A DNA stretch of 64,000 nt. Source: Vallitalea okinawensis (GTDB lineage: Bacteria; Bacillota; Clostridia; Lachnospirales; PQDH01). The stretch is taken from contig NZ_PQDH01000001.1 of NCBI RefSeq assembly GCF_002964605.1, forward strand, positions 620,001 to 684,000. The letters are read 5' to 3'. Shown here in pieces: positions 51,833-60,491 of this stretch. Position numbers and translations under genes: made by a program. The notes beneath the pieces are model-generated. The model had not been told where the DNA came from, searched no databases, and worked only from the letters and a program-made list of their open reading frames with translations. The number at the start of each line of letters is the position of its first letter. Positions within the stretch are counted from its first letter, which is position 1.

Positions 51833-52825
51833 TTACTTGATTAATTCAACATACTCATTCATATCTTCTGTTTGTTTAGCAACGATCTCTAACAATTCAT
51901 CTGCACCTGCTTCGAATGGAGGTAAGTCTAACTCTTTCATGAATTCTTGGAATTCAGGGTCTGCATAAACATCTTTGATGAATTGAGTAAGTACTTCTTG
52001 CTTCTCAGTATCTACTGAGCTACGTACTGCAAAGTAATCTAGACCAGTAAAGTCCATGTCGATACCTTGCTCTCTAAAAGATAATTGAGGCTCAAGACCG
52101 TCTACTTCAATTGTCTCTGGTACAAACGTTCCTAAAGAAACTAATTGACCTGACTTTACATATTCAGCATATACTGGAGGTGATCCGATACTTACATCAA
52201 CATGACCGCCAACTAAAGCATTTATAGCATCTAGTCCACCATCAAATGGTACTGCTTCTGCATTCACACCTAATTTCTCAAATAAAACTGCTAAAACTGT
52301 ATAGCCATCATTACCTGGTCCACCAGTTGTTGCATACTTGATTGTATTACCAGCATCTGAATATGCCTTAATATCTTCTATTGTGCTTAGACCAGACTTC
52401 TCTGGATTTGTTAATGCCACAAATGCAACTGTACGAATACCAATTAAAGGTGTAATATCATCTAATGAATATTGTACCTTTTGGAAATTTGGAGTTAATG
52501 AAAATAATGGACCATTTGCTGCAATCATAGTATAACCATCATCTGGATCGCCGACAAAAGAAGTCATAGCAACTGTTCCTGCTCCCCCTGTTCTGTTTTC
52601 AACGATAACAGGTTGTCCTAAATACTTTTCACCATAAGATGCAACTTTTCTTGCGAAGACATCTACTCCGCCACCTACTCCCCATGGTACAACAATCGTT
52701 ACTGGTTTTGTTGGAAATTCTTCTCCTTTTGAAGTTTTCTCAGTCTTTTCCCCACATCCAACTAGTGAAAACATCATGATACATACTAACACAAATCCTG
52801 TTAGTCTTTTTAGTGTTTTATTCAT
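51833..52825 (-). CDS. Tripartite tricarboxylate transporter substrate-binding lipoprotein (TctC)
   Basis: 330 residues. Lipoprotein signal with lipobox LVGC (Cys24). The mature protein has the TctC/Bug-fold marks FPTKPVTIVVPWGVGGGVDV near 37-56 and VENRTGGAGTVAM near 79-91, which contact the carboxylate. Extracellular and membrane-tethered; delivers a tri- or dicarboxylate-like compound. GAGGAG precedes ATG. First gene of the tctC-tctB-tctA operon, next to a LacI regulator. Confidence 0.93.
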   Translation of the reverse strand: MNKTLKRLTGFVLVCIMMFSLVGCGEKTEKTSKGEEFPTKPVTIVVPWGVGGGVDVFARKVASYGEKYLGQPVIVENRTGGAGTVAMTSFVGDPDDGYTMIAANGPLFSLTPNFQKVQYSLDDITPLIGIRTVAFVALTNPEKSGLSTIEDIKAYSDAGNTIKYATTGGPGNDGYTVLAVLFEKLGVNAEAVPFDGGLDAINALVGGHVDVSIGSPPVYAEYVKSGQLVSLGTFVPETIEVDGLEPQLSFREQGIDMDFTGLDYFAVRSSVDTEKQEVLTQFIKDVYADPEFQEFMKELDLPPFEAGADELLEIVAKQTEDMNEYVELIK

Positions 52826-52900
52826 AATATCCTATCTCCTCACATTGTATTATATTAATAATCATGAAGTATTCTATTCACAACTACAAATATCTTTTTT

Positions 52901-52917
52901 GAATATTATTAATATTC
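52901..52917. promoter_or_regulatory. GAATATT-N3-AATATTC palindrome
   Basis: Perfect 7-bp arms lie just after the lacI-type stop codon and about 80 bases before tctC. It may be an operator for tctC or part of a weak terminator; no T run follows it. Confidence 0.35.
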
Positions 52918-52920
52918 TTA

Positions 52921-53916
52921 CTATGTAGAGCCTCTTATAATAAGTTTCGGTTTTGTAATGACTGTTTTTTCTTCTACCTCTTCACCGCACATTAGTTTGT
53001 GCAAAATATTAACTGCTGCTGTCCCCATCATTTCACGATCAACATGAACTGAGGTAAGTTCAGGTTCAACAACGGTACAGTAGTAGTTATCATCAAAACC
53101 TGCAACAGCTATATCATCTGGAATTTTTACACCTTCTCTTATAAGCGCCTTCATAGCGTATATGGCAATCATATCACTGTTACAAAAGAGTGCGGTAGGT
53201 CTTTGCTTTTGTATGAGTAAGTTCTTAACTGCTGCATATACATCCTGGAAATTAGGTTCCACACTATGTACATAATCATAATTCAATTCTATACCATTTT
53301 CTTTTAGTACATCCACATAGGCATTATAACGATGGTTACATATAAAAGGATTGTAACGACCAGAAAGGATACCTATCCTTTTATGACCTCTTCTAACGAG
53401 ATGCTCTACTACTTGATGTGCACCGTAATACTCATCATTAATAACGCAATGTAGTCCATCTAGATCCATATAATTATTTAATAATACCACTGGAACCTTA
53501 TTTTTTCTAAAAGTCAGTACTGTTTTACTATCAATCTGACTTGCCAAAATTACACCATCTACTTTTTTCTGCAACATGATTTCACCCGTAGGTAAAGTAA
53601 TATCTTGATCTGTTGAGATAAATAGACTGTAACCGATCTTATTTGCTGTTTCAATAACCGCTTCTAATACAAGAGCATAGAAGGGATTTGAAATGATAGG
53701 CTTTTGCTCTGCGTATACAATAAAGCCTATATTACCTGTTCGATTTGTTTTCATTGCTCTAGCAATTGCATTCGGTGAATAATTAAGCTCTTTCGCCACT
53801 TCCAGAATCTTCTGTAAAGTTTGCGGTTTTACTTTCTCTGGATTAGTAAATGCTCTCGAAACTGTTGCTTTAGAGACACCTGCAACCTTTGCAACATCTA
53901 ATATTGTGACCGACAT
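52921..53916 (-). CDS. LacI family transcriptional regulator of the tct operon (inferred)
   Basis: 331 residues. Helix-turn-helix TILDVAKVAGVSKATVSRAF at residues 3-22, hinge YSPNAIARAMKTNRT near 46-60, then the sugar-binding-like sensor domain. It precedes tctC on the same strand and has a LacI-type operator overlapping its own promoter start, so it is probably autoregulated and likely controls the transporter. GGGGGTG lies before ATG 53916. Confidence 0.93.
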   Translation of the reverse strand: MSVTILDVAKVAGVSKATVSRAFTNPEKVKPQTLQKILEVAKELNYSPNAIARAMKTNRTGNIGFIVYAEQKPIISNPFYALVLEAVIETANKIGYSLFISTDQDITLPTGEIMLQKKVDGVILASQIDSKTVLTFRKNKVPVVLLNNYMDLDGLHCVINDEYYGAHQVVEHLVRRGHKRIGILSGRYNPFICNHRYNAYVDVLKENGIELNYDYVHSVEPNFQDVYAAVKNLLIQKQRPTALFCNSDMIAIYAMKALIREGVKIPDDIAVAGFDDNYYCTVVEPELTSVHVDREMMGTAAVNILHKLMCGEEVEEKTVITKPKLIIRGST

Positions 53917-53928
53917 TGCTCACCCCCT

Positions 53929-53946
53929 AATGAGAACGTTTTCATT
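53929..53946 (-). promoter_or_regulatory. LacI-type operator
   Basis: AATGAGAACGTTTTCATT, an 18-bp palindrome with one mismatched pair around ACGT, lies just after the -10 box of the lacI-type gene, where a bound repressor would block transcription. Confidence 0.7.
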
Positions 53947-53975
53947 ATTATGTAAAATAGAGTAGAAATACTCAA
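53947..53975 (-). promoter_or_regulatory. Promoter of the lacI-type gene
   Basis: TTGAGT (53975-53970), 17 bases, CATAAT (53952-53947), read on the minus strand. The -35 lies in one arm of the inverted repeat AGTAGAAATACTCAAA / TTTGAGGTATTTCTACT (53961-54004). Confidence 0.5.
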
Positions 53976-54125
53976 ATCAACATTTTTTTTGAGGTATTTC
54001 TACTAGCCCATTATAGCACCACCTAGATAAATATGTCAATATAGTTTTTATTTTAAAGTATCTTTTATGCACAATGTCTATAATTTTCATATTTTCTTGT
54101 TTTTATATCTAAAAAGAACTAGGTA

Positions 54126-54141
54126 ATAAGAACGTTCTTAT
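54126..54141. promoter_or_regulatory. Second LacI-type operator
   Basis: ATAAGAACGTTCTTAT, perfect 16-bp palindrome with the same AGAACGTT core, 190 bases upstream of the first operator. The rest of 53947-54300 is AT-rich and shows no gene. Confidence 0.6.
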
Positions 54142-54309
54142 CCCCTATTCCTTCCTATTTCCAGAGACATCTATAGAAAATGATTGAAATTGTATCATTG
54201 TGCTATTTGTACATTTTTTACTATTTCCAATTAAAATATAAACTATAGTGATTGTTATCCACAGATATAGATTGATTTATCTGAATATTTTTCTTTTAAA
54301 CATAAAAAT

Positions 54310-54337
54310 ATCCACATTCTGATTACAGAATGTGGAT
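54310..54337 (-). terminator. Terminator of tRNA cluster 2
   Basis: ATCCACATTCTG, loop ATTA, CAGAATGTGGAT, followed on the minus strand by ATTTTTATG. Confidence 0.88.
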
Positions 54338-54343
54338 AAGTAG

Positions 54344-54417
54344 TAGCGGAGGACGGAATCGAACCGCCGACACTACGGGTATGAACCGTATGCTCTAGCC
54401 ATCTGAGCTACTCCGCC
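54344..54417 (-). tRNA. tRNA-Met (CAT), elongator type, second copy
   Basis: Cloverleaf matching the tRNA-Met at 49268-49341 except for one base in the T loop (GAACCG preceded by C rather than T). Anticodon CAT, CCA not encoded. Last tRNA of cluster 2. Confidence 0.95.
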
Positions 54418-54453
54418 ATATAGTTCATTATTAACTTTTGTTAAATAATAAAG

Positions 54454-54526
54454 TGGGCGCAACAGGGCTCGAACCTGTGACCCCCTGCTTGTAAGGCAGG
54501 TGCTCTCCCAGCTGAGCTATGCGCCC
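54454..54526 (-). tRNA. tRNA-Val (TAC), second copy
   Basis: Same 73-nt sequence as at 49379-49451; anticodon loop CTTACAA. Confidence 0.96.
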
Positions 54527-54744
54527 AAGATGATTTTTAGCCTTTAGCAAAACTTATTTTCCTTGAATTGTAATTATTACACTGCTTAGAAAAATTAGTT
54601 GCGCTTAAGGATCAATGTCATTGTAGACTTTTTAAAGTGTAGTTATCCTTATTTTAATGTTATGAGAATTCATAACCAATGAAATTTTAGGAGAGCTAAG
54701 CTTTAAAATACTATATATTAATTCTCACTGGGATGAGAATTAAA

Positions 54745-54818
54745 CGACCCAGAAGGGACTCGAACCCTCGACCTCCGGCGTGACAGGCCGGCGTGCTAAC
54801 CAACTGTACCACTGGGCC
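54745..54818 (-). tRNA. tRNA-Asp (GTC)
   Basis: 74-nt cloverleaf, acceptor GGCCCAG/CTGGGTC, anticodon loop CTGTCAC (GTC), T arm GAGGGTTCGAGTCCCTT, discriminator G. No counterpart in cluster 1. CCA not encoded. Confidence 0.95.
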
Positions 54819-54829
54819 ATATAAACAAA

Positions 54830-54902
54830 CAGGGGCAGTAGGACTTGAACCCACGACATCCGGTTTTGGAGACCGACGTTCTACCAACTGAACTATACCC
54901 CT
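54830..54902 (-). tRNA. tRNA-Trp (CCA), second copy
   Basis: Same 73-nt sequence as at 49571-49643; anticodon loop CTCCAAA. First tRNA of cluster 2. Confidence 0.96.
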
Positions 54903-54942
54903 TTATGAGTGATACTTATCCTGTTGCTTGCTGACAAATGAT

Positions 54943-54971
54943 AGTATATCAGTTTCATTAAGGTATGTCAA
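54943..54971 (-). promoter_or_regulatory. Promoter of tRNA cluster 2
   Basis: TTGACA (54971-54966), 17 bases, TATACT (54948-54943) on the minus strand. Unlike the tRNA genes, it does not match the promoter of cluster 1. The rest of 54972-55270 is AT-rich with no gene or clear structure seen. Confidence 0.82.
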
Positions 54972-55288
54972 TAATTATAATAAAGTAAATGTATTTGAAA
55001 TTTTTATACAATTCTAAAGGCAATAACTTTATTTTTTTAAAGATACCTAAAATGGCTTGATTATCACATAGCATAGAAGTTTGATTAACTAAAAAATATT
55101 AATAATATTATTACTATTTTTAGAGGTTTTATGTATATTATGAAGAATATATTAACTAGATTATATTACTCACTCTATGCCTAAACCAGTACGATCATGT
55201 TTTTATTAAGCTTAGAATATTTGATTCCGAAAACTAATCAATGGAATTATATTAAGGGTATGATACCATATTTAAGGAGTTGATAGAA

Positions 55289-56239
55289 TTGTTTAAACAT
55301 GTATTAGCATCTAATTATTTTAATCTATACAGGGTTACTGAAAACGTTTATGCAGCAATTAAAACTAATGATTTATGCATGGGTAATGCGGGCTTCATTA
55401 ACTTAGGAGACAAGGTTGTTGTTTTTGATACCTTTCTTTCAATTGAAGCAGCAAAAGAACTTAAACAAGCTATTATCAATATTACGAACTGTACTAACTT
55501 TATTATTATCAATAGTCACAGCCATATTGATCATTACTTAGGCAATTGCGTATTCCCAGATCAAACGACTATCATCAGTTCGGAGATTGCATACCCAAAG
55601 TTTATTGAGAACAATGAGGAAATAAAGCTAGAAGAGAATCTTTATGATAAGGAAATAAGAGATTTAGATGACAAATTAAATACCTTAACAAATCGTGACG
55701 ACATTTTGGATACTAATAATTTCTTAATTATCTATAAGAATCTCAATCATCCTGAATGTAAACTTATAAACCCAAACGTAACATTTAAAGATAACTTGTC
55801 TATTCATGGTTCATTAGACAGTATTGATTTAAGGGTTATACCGACGGCTCACTCCCATGGGGATATAATAGCTACAACTCTAGATAAAAGTGTTGCCTTT
55901 GTTGGTGATTTATTATTCATTGACGAACATCCCTATCTTGGTGCAGGAGACCCAATCAAATTAATAAAGGAGCTACGTACACTTTTACATAGTGAAATTA
56001 AACACTTTATCCCAGGCCATGGACCAATTTGTAGTAAAGAGCAAATTAGCGAGCAGATTGAGTATATTGAAACAATCATAACATTAGTAAAAGAAAATCT
56101 AAAGGATTCAGATAATTTAAAAGCTAGTGACTTACCAAGCAAATATCACCATTATAAAGGACCTTGTTTCAGATGGAATATTAACTTCCTAACTGATTAT
56201 TTAAAAGAAAGCAAAGAAATCGACTTTGATAGCAAGTAA
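55289..56239 (+). CDS. Metallo-beta-lactamase-fold hydrolase
   Basis: 316 residues. The start is probably TTG 55289, with AAGGAG 9 bases upstream; TTG 55280 touches that site. Metal ligands: NSHSHIDHYLG (H-x-H-x-D-H) near 80-90, TAHSHGD near 186-192, VGDLLF near 206-211 and PGHGP near 244-248. The arrangement fits the glyoxalase II-like or MBL-fold hydrolase group acting on esters or thioesters; substrate unknown. Single gene with strong terminator, between tRNA cluster 2 and a sugar importer. Confidence 0.9.
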   Translation: MFKHVLASNYFNLYRVTENVYAAIKTNDLCMGNAGFINLGDKVVVFDTFLSIEAAKELKQAIINITNCTNFIIINSHSHIDHYLGNCVFPDQTTIISSEIAYPKFIENNEEIKLEENLYDKEIRDLDDKLNTLTNRDDILDTNNFLIIYKNLNHPECKLINPNVTFKDNLSIHGSLDSIDLRVIPTAHSHGDIIATTLDKSVAFVGDLLFIDEHPYLGAGDPIKLIKELRTLLHSEIKHFIPGHGPICSKEQISEQIEYIETIITLVKENLKDSDNLKASDLPSKYHHYKGPCFRWNINFLTDYLKESKEIDFDSK

Positions 56240-56271
56240 ATGATATCTATTTTAACTACATAGTCAATAAG

Positions 56272-56312
56272 TAAGAGCTAATTAGAATCCTAATGATTAT
56301 AATTAGCTCTTA
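56272..56312. terminator. Bidirectional terminator
   Basis: TAAGAGCTAATTA (56272-56284) and TAATTAGCTCTTA (56300-56312), 13 perfect pairs, between convergent genes. Confidence 0.85.
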
Positions 56313-56332
56313 TATTATTCAATAAAAATCTT

Positions 56333-57175
56333 TTAACCCTTAAGTCCAGATGTGGAAATACCTTCAACGAAGTACTTCTGAGCTAAAAAGAAAATCATAG
56401 TCGGTGGTATAATGGCTAACACAGACATGGCCATTATCTCATTCCATGCTATGGTTCCCCCCTGGGTATCAATACTCATTTTTAACCCAAGAGAGACTGT
56501 ATACTTACTTACACTGTTTAAGTAAATCAACGAATTAAAGAAATCATTATAAGTCCATATGAAACTAAAGATACCTGCTGACATCATAGCTGGTTTACTT
56601 AATGGCAAGATAATTTTAGTATAAACACGAAAAACATTACATCCATCAATAATTGCTGCTTCATCTAACTCCTTAGGTAATCCTCTAAAAAATTGGACAA
56701 ATAGAAAAATAAAATAGGAGTTACATGCAAACAATGCAGGTACAATAAAAGGTAAATAAGTGTCTAGCCACCCAAAATCTTTGAATAGTAAATAGCTGGG
56801 GATAATGATAACTGTCTTAGGTAGCATGATAGCAGAAATCATCAATGTAAATAATATTCTTTTAAATGGGAATTTAAATCTCGCAAACCCATAAGCCACT
56901 AAACTACTTGATAAGACTGTAAAGATTACCGTAGGTACGACCATCATAAATGAGTTCTTGAAAAAGACCCCAAAAGTTTCATCGCCTGCAGCTTTCCAGC
57001 CGTTAATATAGGCACTAAGTCCTAATTCAGAGAATGATTCAGGTAACAATGAAATGGATGTTAGTATCTCATCATTACTTTTGAATGGTGCAAAGAACAT
57101 GAATAATAAAGGATAAACCATAATAATACCTAAAGCTATTAAAAACAAATATGTTAGAACTCTTTTACTCTTCAT
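56333..57175 (-). CDS. CUT1 sugar ABC transporter permease (MalG-like)
   Basis: 280 residues, six membrane helices, EAA loop KELDEAAIIDGCNVFRVYTK near 164-183, and GISTSGLKG ending typical for MalG-type permeases. It shares one base with the stop of the previous permease (TAATG), so translation is coupled. No ATPase gene in view. Confidence 0.94.
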   Translation of the reverse strand: MKSKRVLTYLFLIALGIIMVYPLLFMFFAPFKSNDEILTSISLLPESFSELGLSAYINGWKAAGDETFGVFFKNSFMMVVPTVIFTVLSSSLVAYGFARFKFPFKRILFTLMISAIMLPKTVIIIPSYLLFKDFGWLDTYLPFIVPALFACNSYFIFLFVQFFRGLPKELDEAAIIDGCNVFRVYTKIILPLSKPAMMSAGIFSFIWTYNDFFNSLIYLNSVSKYTVSLGLKMSIDTQGGTIAWNEIMAMSVLAIIPPTMIFFLAQKYFVEGISTSGLKG

Positions 57176-58071
57176 TAAAACTCACCTCCATCTTCATAAT
57201 AAGTCCAGTAACTTGAGGATTTAAAGATGATAGCAGTTAACCCAACGATGATAATAAATAAAATCCAGGATAGTGCAGAAGCATAACCCATATTTAAGTA
57301 CTCGAAGGCTTGTTGATACAACATCATTCCATAAAGATATGTAGACTTTAAGGGTCCACCATTAGTAATAACAAAGGCTGCTGTAAACTGTTGTAAGGCA
57401 TTTATAGACTGCATTACAAGATTGAATAAGATAATTGGTGAGATCATTGGTAAGGTTATTTTAAAGAAAACCCTAACTTTGCCAGCACCATCTACTCTAG
57501 CTGCTTCATACAAATCTACTGGTACATTCTTAAGACCTGCTAAAAATAGTACCATGGAAGATCCAAACTGCCATACTGTCAACATACTTATCGTATATAG
57601 AGCTATGTCCGGTGATCCTAGCCAATCTATGGGTCCTAGATGGATTACTGCCAGCAATTCATTTATTAAACCATCCTTTACAAATAGAAACTTCCACAGG
57701 ATTGATACAGCTATACTACCTCCTAATACGGATGGTAAATAATAAATGGTTCTAAAAAGATTAATACCTCTTATTTTAGTCGTTAATACACCAGCTATAA
57801 ATAATGCAAAAGCAATCTTCAAAGGTACTGAAATCAATGTATAAATAAATGTTACATTAAGTGAATTATAAAAATCCCGATCATTTGTAAATATTTTAAT
57901 GTAATTTTCTAGGCCTACATATTGAGCTCCAGCAAATAAGTCAAACTCTGTGAATGAATAATTGAATGACATCACAAAGGGATACAGTTTAAAAACTAAA
58001 AACCCAATTATGAAGGGTGCTACAAACAATAATCCAACCCACTGTCTCTTTTCATATTTTTTCCCTTTCAA
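57175..58071 (-). CDS. CUT1 sugar ABC transporter permease (MalF-like)
   Basis: 298 residues, six membrane helices, with GLLFVAPFIIGFLVFKLYPF near the N-terminus and the EAA loop LYEAARVDGAGKVRVFFKIT near 188-207. The start is probably TTG 58071, 7 bases after AGGAGG; the TTG at 58077 almost touches that site. Middle gene of binding protein-permease-permease. Confidence 0.92.
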   Translation of the reverse strand: MKGKKYEKRQWVGLLFVAPFIIGFLVFKLYPFVMSFNYSFTEFDLFAGAQYVGLENYIKIFTNDRDFYNSLNVTFIYTLISVPLKIAFALFIAGVLTTKIRGINLFRTIYYLPSVLGGSIAVSILWKFLFVKDGLINELLAVIHLGPIDWLGSPDIALYTISMLTVWQFGSSMVLFLAGLKNVPVDLYEAARVDGAGKVRVFFKITLPMISPIILFNLVMQSINALQQFTAAFVITNGGPLKSTYLYGMMLYQQAFEYLNMGYASALSWILFIIIVGLTAIIFKSSSYWTYYEDGGEF

Positions 58072-58089
58072 AGTCAATCCTCCTAAAAA

Positions 58090-58116
58090 GTCTCGGCTGC
58101 GTATTGAAGCCGAGAC
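58090..58116 (-). terminator. Intercistronic hairpin/weak terminator after binding-protein gene
   Basis: GTCTCGGCT, 9-nt loop, AGCCGAGAC, followed on the minus strand by TTTTTAGG. It lies between the binding-protein stop and the permease start, so it probably lets only part of the transcripts continue. Confidence 0.75.
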
Positions 58117-58124
58117 CTTTTTAT

Positions 58125-59465
58125 CTAATTTAAATACTCATTAAGTCTTAAGATAACTTCTTTTGCAGCTTCTTCAGGTGTTGTTTCATTATAAGCTAAT
58201 AGTTCAATAGCTTCATTAAAGATAGTCTTAACATCTGAACTATTTGTAAATCCAGACTCTGAAGTAAATGGGTTCGCAAGACCATTGTCAATTGCTTTAA
58301 CCATTAAAGGATTAAGCATATCACTTTCAACTAAAAGCTGTTGTGCATTTGATGATGCTGGAACACCGCGAACATCTTTTAGTATTTGAATTGATTCCTG
58401 ATCATTCATTAACCAATTCAAGAACTCTAAAGCTTCATTTTTGTGCTCTGAATTATTATTAACACTTGTTAACATCGTAGCTTTCATGACCACTGCTTCA
58501 GTTTGTCCATCTTCCTGCACAGGTAGAGAAATAATGTCTAAATCAGTATTGTCATACATATAACGATATAATGTTGCAGGCCACTCTACTTGCAATCCAA
58601 TATTTCCATCGATCCATGTAGGGTTCTCATTGGCTACATAAAGAATGGTTTCATTTGCTGGCTGAATAACCCCTTTTGCATATAATTGTTGCACATAATC
58701 AAAGGTCTTTATCAAATCTTCTTCTGTAAATCCTAGACTTTTATCATCTAAAATTAATTCGTTGCCAGTTAATTGATAGATATATGCTTTTACGACAAAT
58801 TGGAACATTTGATTTATTTCTTGATTTAAAAGATATTTATCAGTATTCTCTTTATGTATTTGCTCACCTACTGTTAATAACTCATCCCAGGTCCATTTCC
58901 GATCATACTCTACACCTAATTCTTCAAAAAAGCTCTTGTTAGCAATCATACACATAGCATTTAGTCCATTGGGTACACCAACAAGTTGACCATCATATTC
59001 ACAGAATTCTGATAAGAATGTGTTGTCATAATGTTGTAAATCCACAACATCTTGATTATGAAGATCAACGAGTAAATCGCCACCTCTCATAATATCGATT
59101 AACCAAGGTACGTTCACTTGCATAACGTCAGCAGCTGTACCTCCAGCTAGTTGAGTAACAAGTTTTTCATAGTAACCAGAATACCCCATGTATTCAGGTT
59201 TAATATTGATATTTGGATTGAGTTCTTCATACTTTTTGACAGCTTCGATTGTAGCTTCATGTCTTGAATCCCCACCCCACCACATATAGCGTAGAGTTAT
59301 AGCTTCTTCCTCTTTAGTTTCTTCTTTTGGGTCTTCTTTAGTTGTCTCCTTCTCTTCGACTTTCGTATCATTACTGTTTGTATCTGTAGGCTTTTCACTC
59401 TGACAACCAGCAAAAACCCCTATTACTAACGTCATCGTTAGAAGTAACGCAATAACTTTATTCAA
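58125..59465 (-). CDS. Extracellular sugar-binding lipoprotein (CUT1)
   Basis: 446 residues. TTG start at 59465 with AGGAGGGA 7 bases upstream; the nearer ATG leads at once to a stop. Signal with lipobox VFAGC (Cys20) followed by a Lys/Glu/Thr-rich linker to about residue 55. The mature part has the SBP type 1 marks LRYMWWGGDSRHEATIEAVK and AADVMQVNVPWL. It delivers an oligosaccharide to the two permeases downstream; divergent two-component genes suggest induction by an outside signal. Confidence 0.93.
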   Translation of the reverse strand: MNKVIALLLTMTLVIGVFAGCQSEKPTDTNSNDTKVEEKETTKEDPKEETKEEEAITLRYMWWGGDSRHEATIEAVKKYEELNPNINIKPEYMGYSGYYEKLVTQLAGGTAADVMQVNVPWLIDIMRGGDLLVDLHNQDVVDLQHYDNTFLSEFCEYDGQLVGVPNGLNAMCMIANKSFFEELGVEYDRKWTWDELLTVGEQIHKENTDKYLLNQEINQMFQFVVKAYIYQLTGNELILDDKSLGFTEEDLIKTFDYVQQLYAKGVIQPANETILYVANENPTWIDGNIGLQVEWPATLYRYMYDNTDLDIISLPVQEDGQTEAVVMKATMLTSVNNNSEHKNEALEFLNWLMNDQESIQILKDVRGVPASSNAQQLLVESDMLNPLMVKAIDNGLANPFTSESGFTNSSDVKTIFNEAIELLAYNETTPEEAAKEVILRLNEYLN

Positions 59466-59550
59466 AACATTCCCTCCTCATTATTTTCTTAAGTTATCTA
59501 AGAACAAATATATCTTATCAAATGATTGATTGTTTTTATAGTAACCTGTG

Positions 59551-59611
59551 GTATCATAAAGTATCATACCATGTTTACACTAAAGAAAAAGGTATCATTA
59601 GATGGTATTAT
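59551..59611. promoter_or_regulatory. GTATCAT direct repeats between importer and two-component genes
   Basis: GTATCAT occurs at 59551, 59561 and 59592, with a GTATTAT variant at 59605. Direct repeats about one to three helix turns apart are typical of AraC-type binding sites; they sit upstream of the binding-protein gene on the other strand. Confidence 0.45.
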
Positions 59612-59738
59612 CGGTCTTTCATTATTTCCATCACCAATTTTCATGACGGATAGGCCAGTTTATATTATAATATTGAATGAGAAATAGAACTAGATATAAA
59701 TATAAAAATCTTTCATAATGTGGACTGGAGGAAATAGC

Positions 59739-60491
59739 ATGTATAATATGATTATCGTAGATGACGAACCTCAGATTAGGAAAGGTCTATCTAAATCCTT
59801 CCCTTGGCAACAAGTTGGCTTTCATGTCATTGATACATTTGAGAATGGTCTTGAAGCTATTAATTACCTTAATCTAGATACAACAGATATACAACTCATC
59901 TTATGCGATATTAGGATGCCGATCATGAATGGTATACAACTTGCCGAATATGTATATAAAAACATGCCCAATATCACCATGGTTTTTCTCAGCGCTTATG
60001 AAGATTTTAATTACGCCAAAGACGCATTACGTTTTGGTGTAAAACGATATATTGTAAAACCAACCAAGTATAATGAACTTCTTATAACATTTGATGAGTT
60101 AAGACAGGAATTAGATGAAAAAGCTATTGAACGTCAGGAAACACCTTCTACTTATTATGATAACATCATTCATGAGGTTAATGATTATATTCTTAGTGAT
60201 TTAGCCAATGCCAACTTAGAAAAAGCAGCTGAAAAGGTTCATATGAGCACCCATTATTTAAGTAAACTCTATAGTCAACAAACCAGTCTCACTTTCTCCA
60301 CTTTCTTACTCAACAAGAGGATGGAAAAAGCTGCTGAGTTACTGGTAGACTATCGCTATAAAACTTATGAAATCAGTGATCTGTTGGGATATAATAATCC
60401 CAAAAACTTTACACGTTGTTTTAAAAAATTCTTTGGCATTACACCAAGAGAATTTCGTATGAAAGGTATAAATTATGACAATAAAAGTTAA
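59739..60491 (+). CDS. Response regulator with AraC-type output domain (YesN-like)
   Basis: 250 residues from ATG 59739 (GGAGG upstream); the frame's earlier ATG at 59718 lacks a ribosome site. Receiver domain (1-120) with acidic pocket VDDEP, phospho-acceptor D57 in LCDIRMPIMNG, and YIVKPTKY carrying the conserved Lys. AraC helix-turn-helix pair at about 150-250. It is shorter than many YesN proteins because there is almost no linker. Partner of the overlapping kinase; likely activates the divergent importer. Confidence 0.94.
   Translation: MYNMIIVDDEPQIRKGLSKSFPWQQVGFHVIDTFENGLEAINYLNLDTTDIQLILCDIRMPIMNGIQLAEYVYKNMPNITMVFLSAYEDFNYAKDALRFGVKRYIVKPTKYNELLITFDELRQELDEKAIERQETPSTYYDNIIHEVNDYILSDLANANLEKAAEKVHMSTHYLSKLYSQQTSLTFSTFLLNKRMEKAAELLVDYRYKTYEISDLLGYNNPKNFTRCFKKFFGITPREFRMKGINYDNKS

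Larger units (their letters stand above)
54344..54638. repeat. Direct repeat copy 2: tRNA-Met, tRNA-Val and conserved spacer
   Basis: Second copy of the segment at 49268-49564, with few substitutions and small indels confined to the spacers. After it this cluster has about 100 bases and a tRNA-Asp that cluster 1 lacks. Confidence 0.88.

Noticed and set aside
49268-54902. Phage or integrative element inserted at tRNA genes
   Set aside because: No integrase, recombinase or att core within a tRNA 3' end was seen; direct repeats are whole tRNA clusters, which points to homologous duplication.
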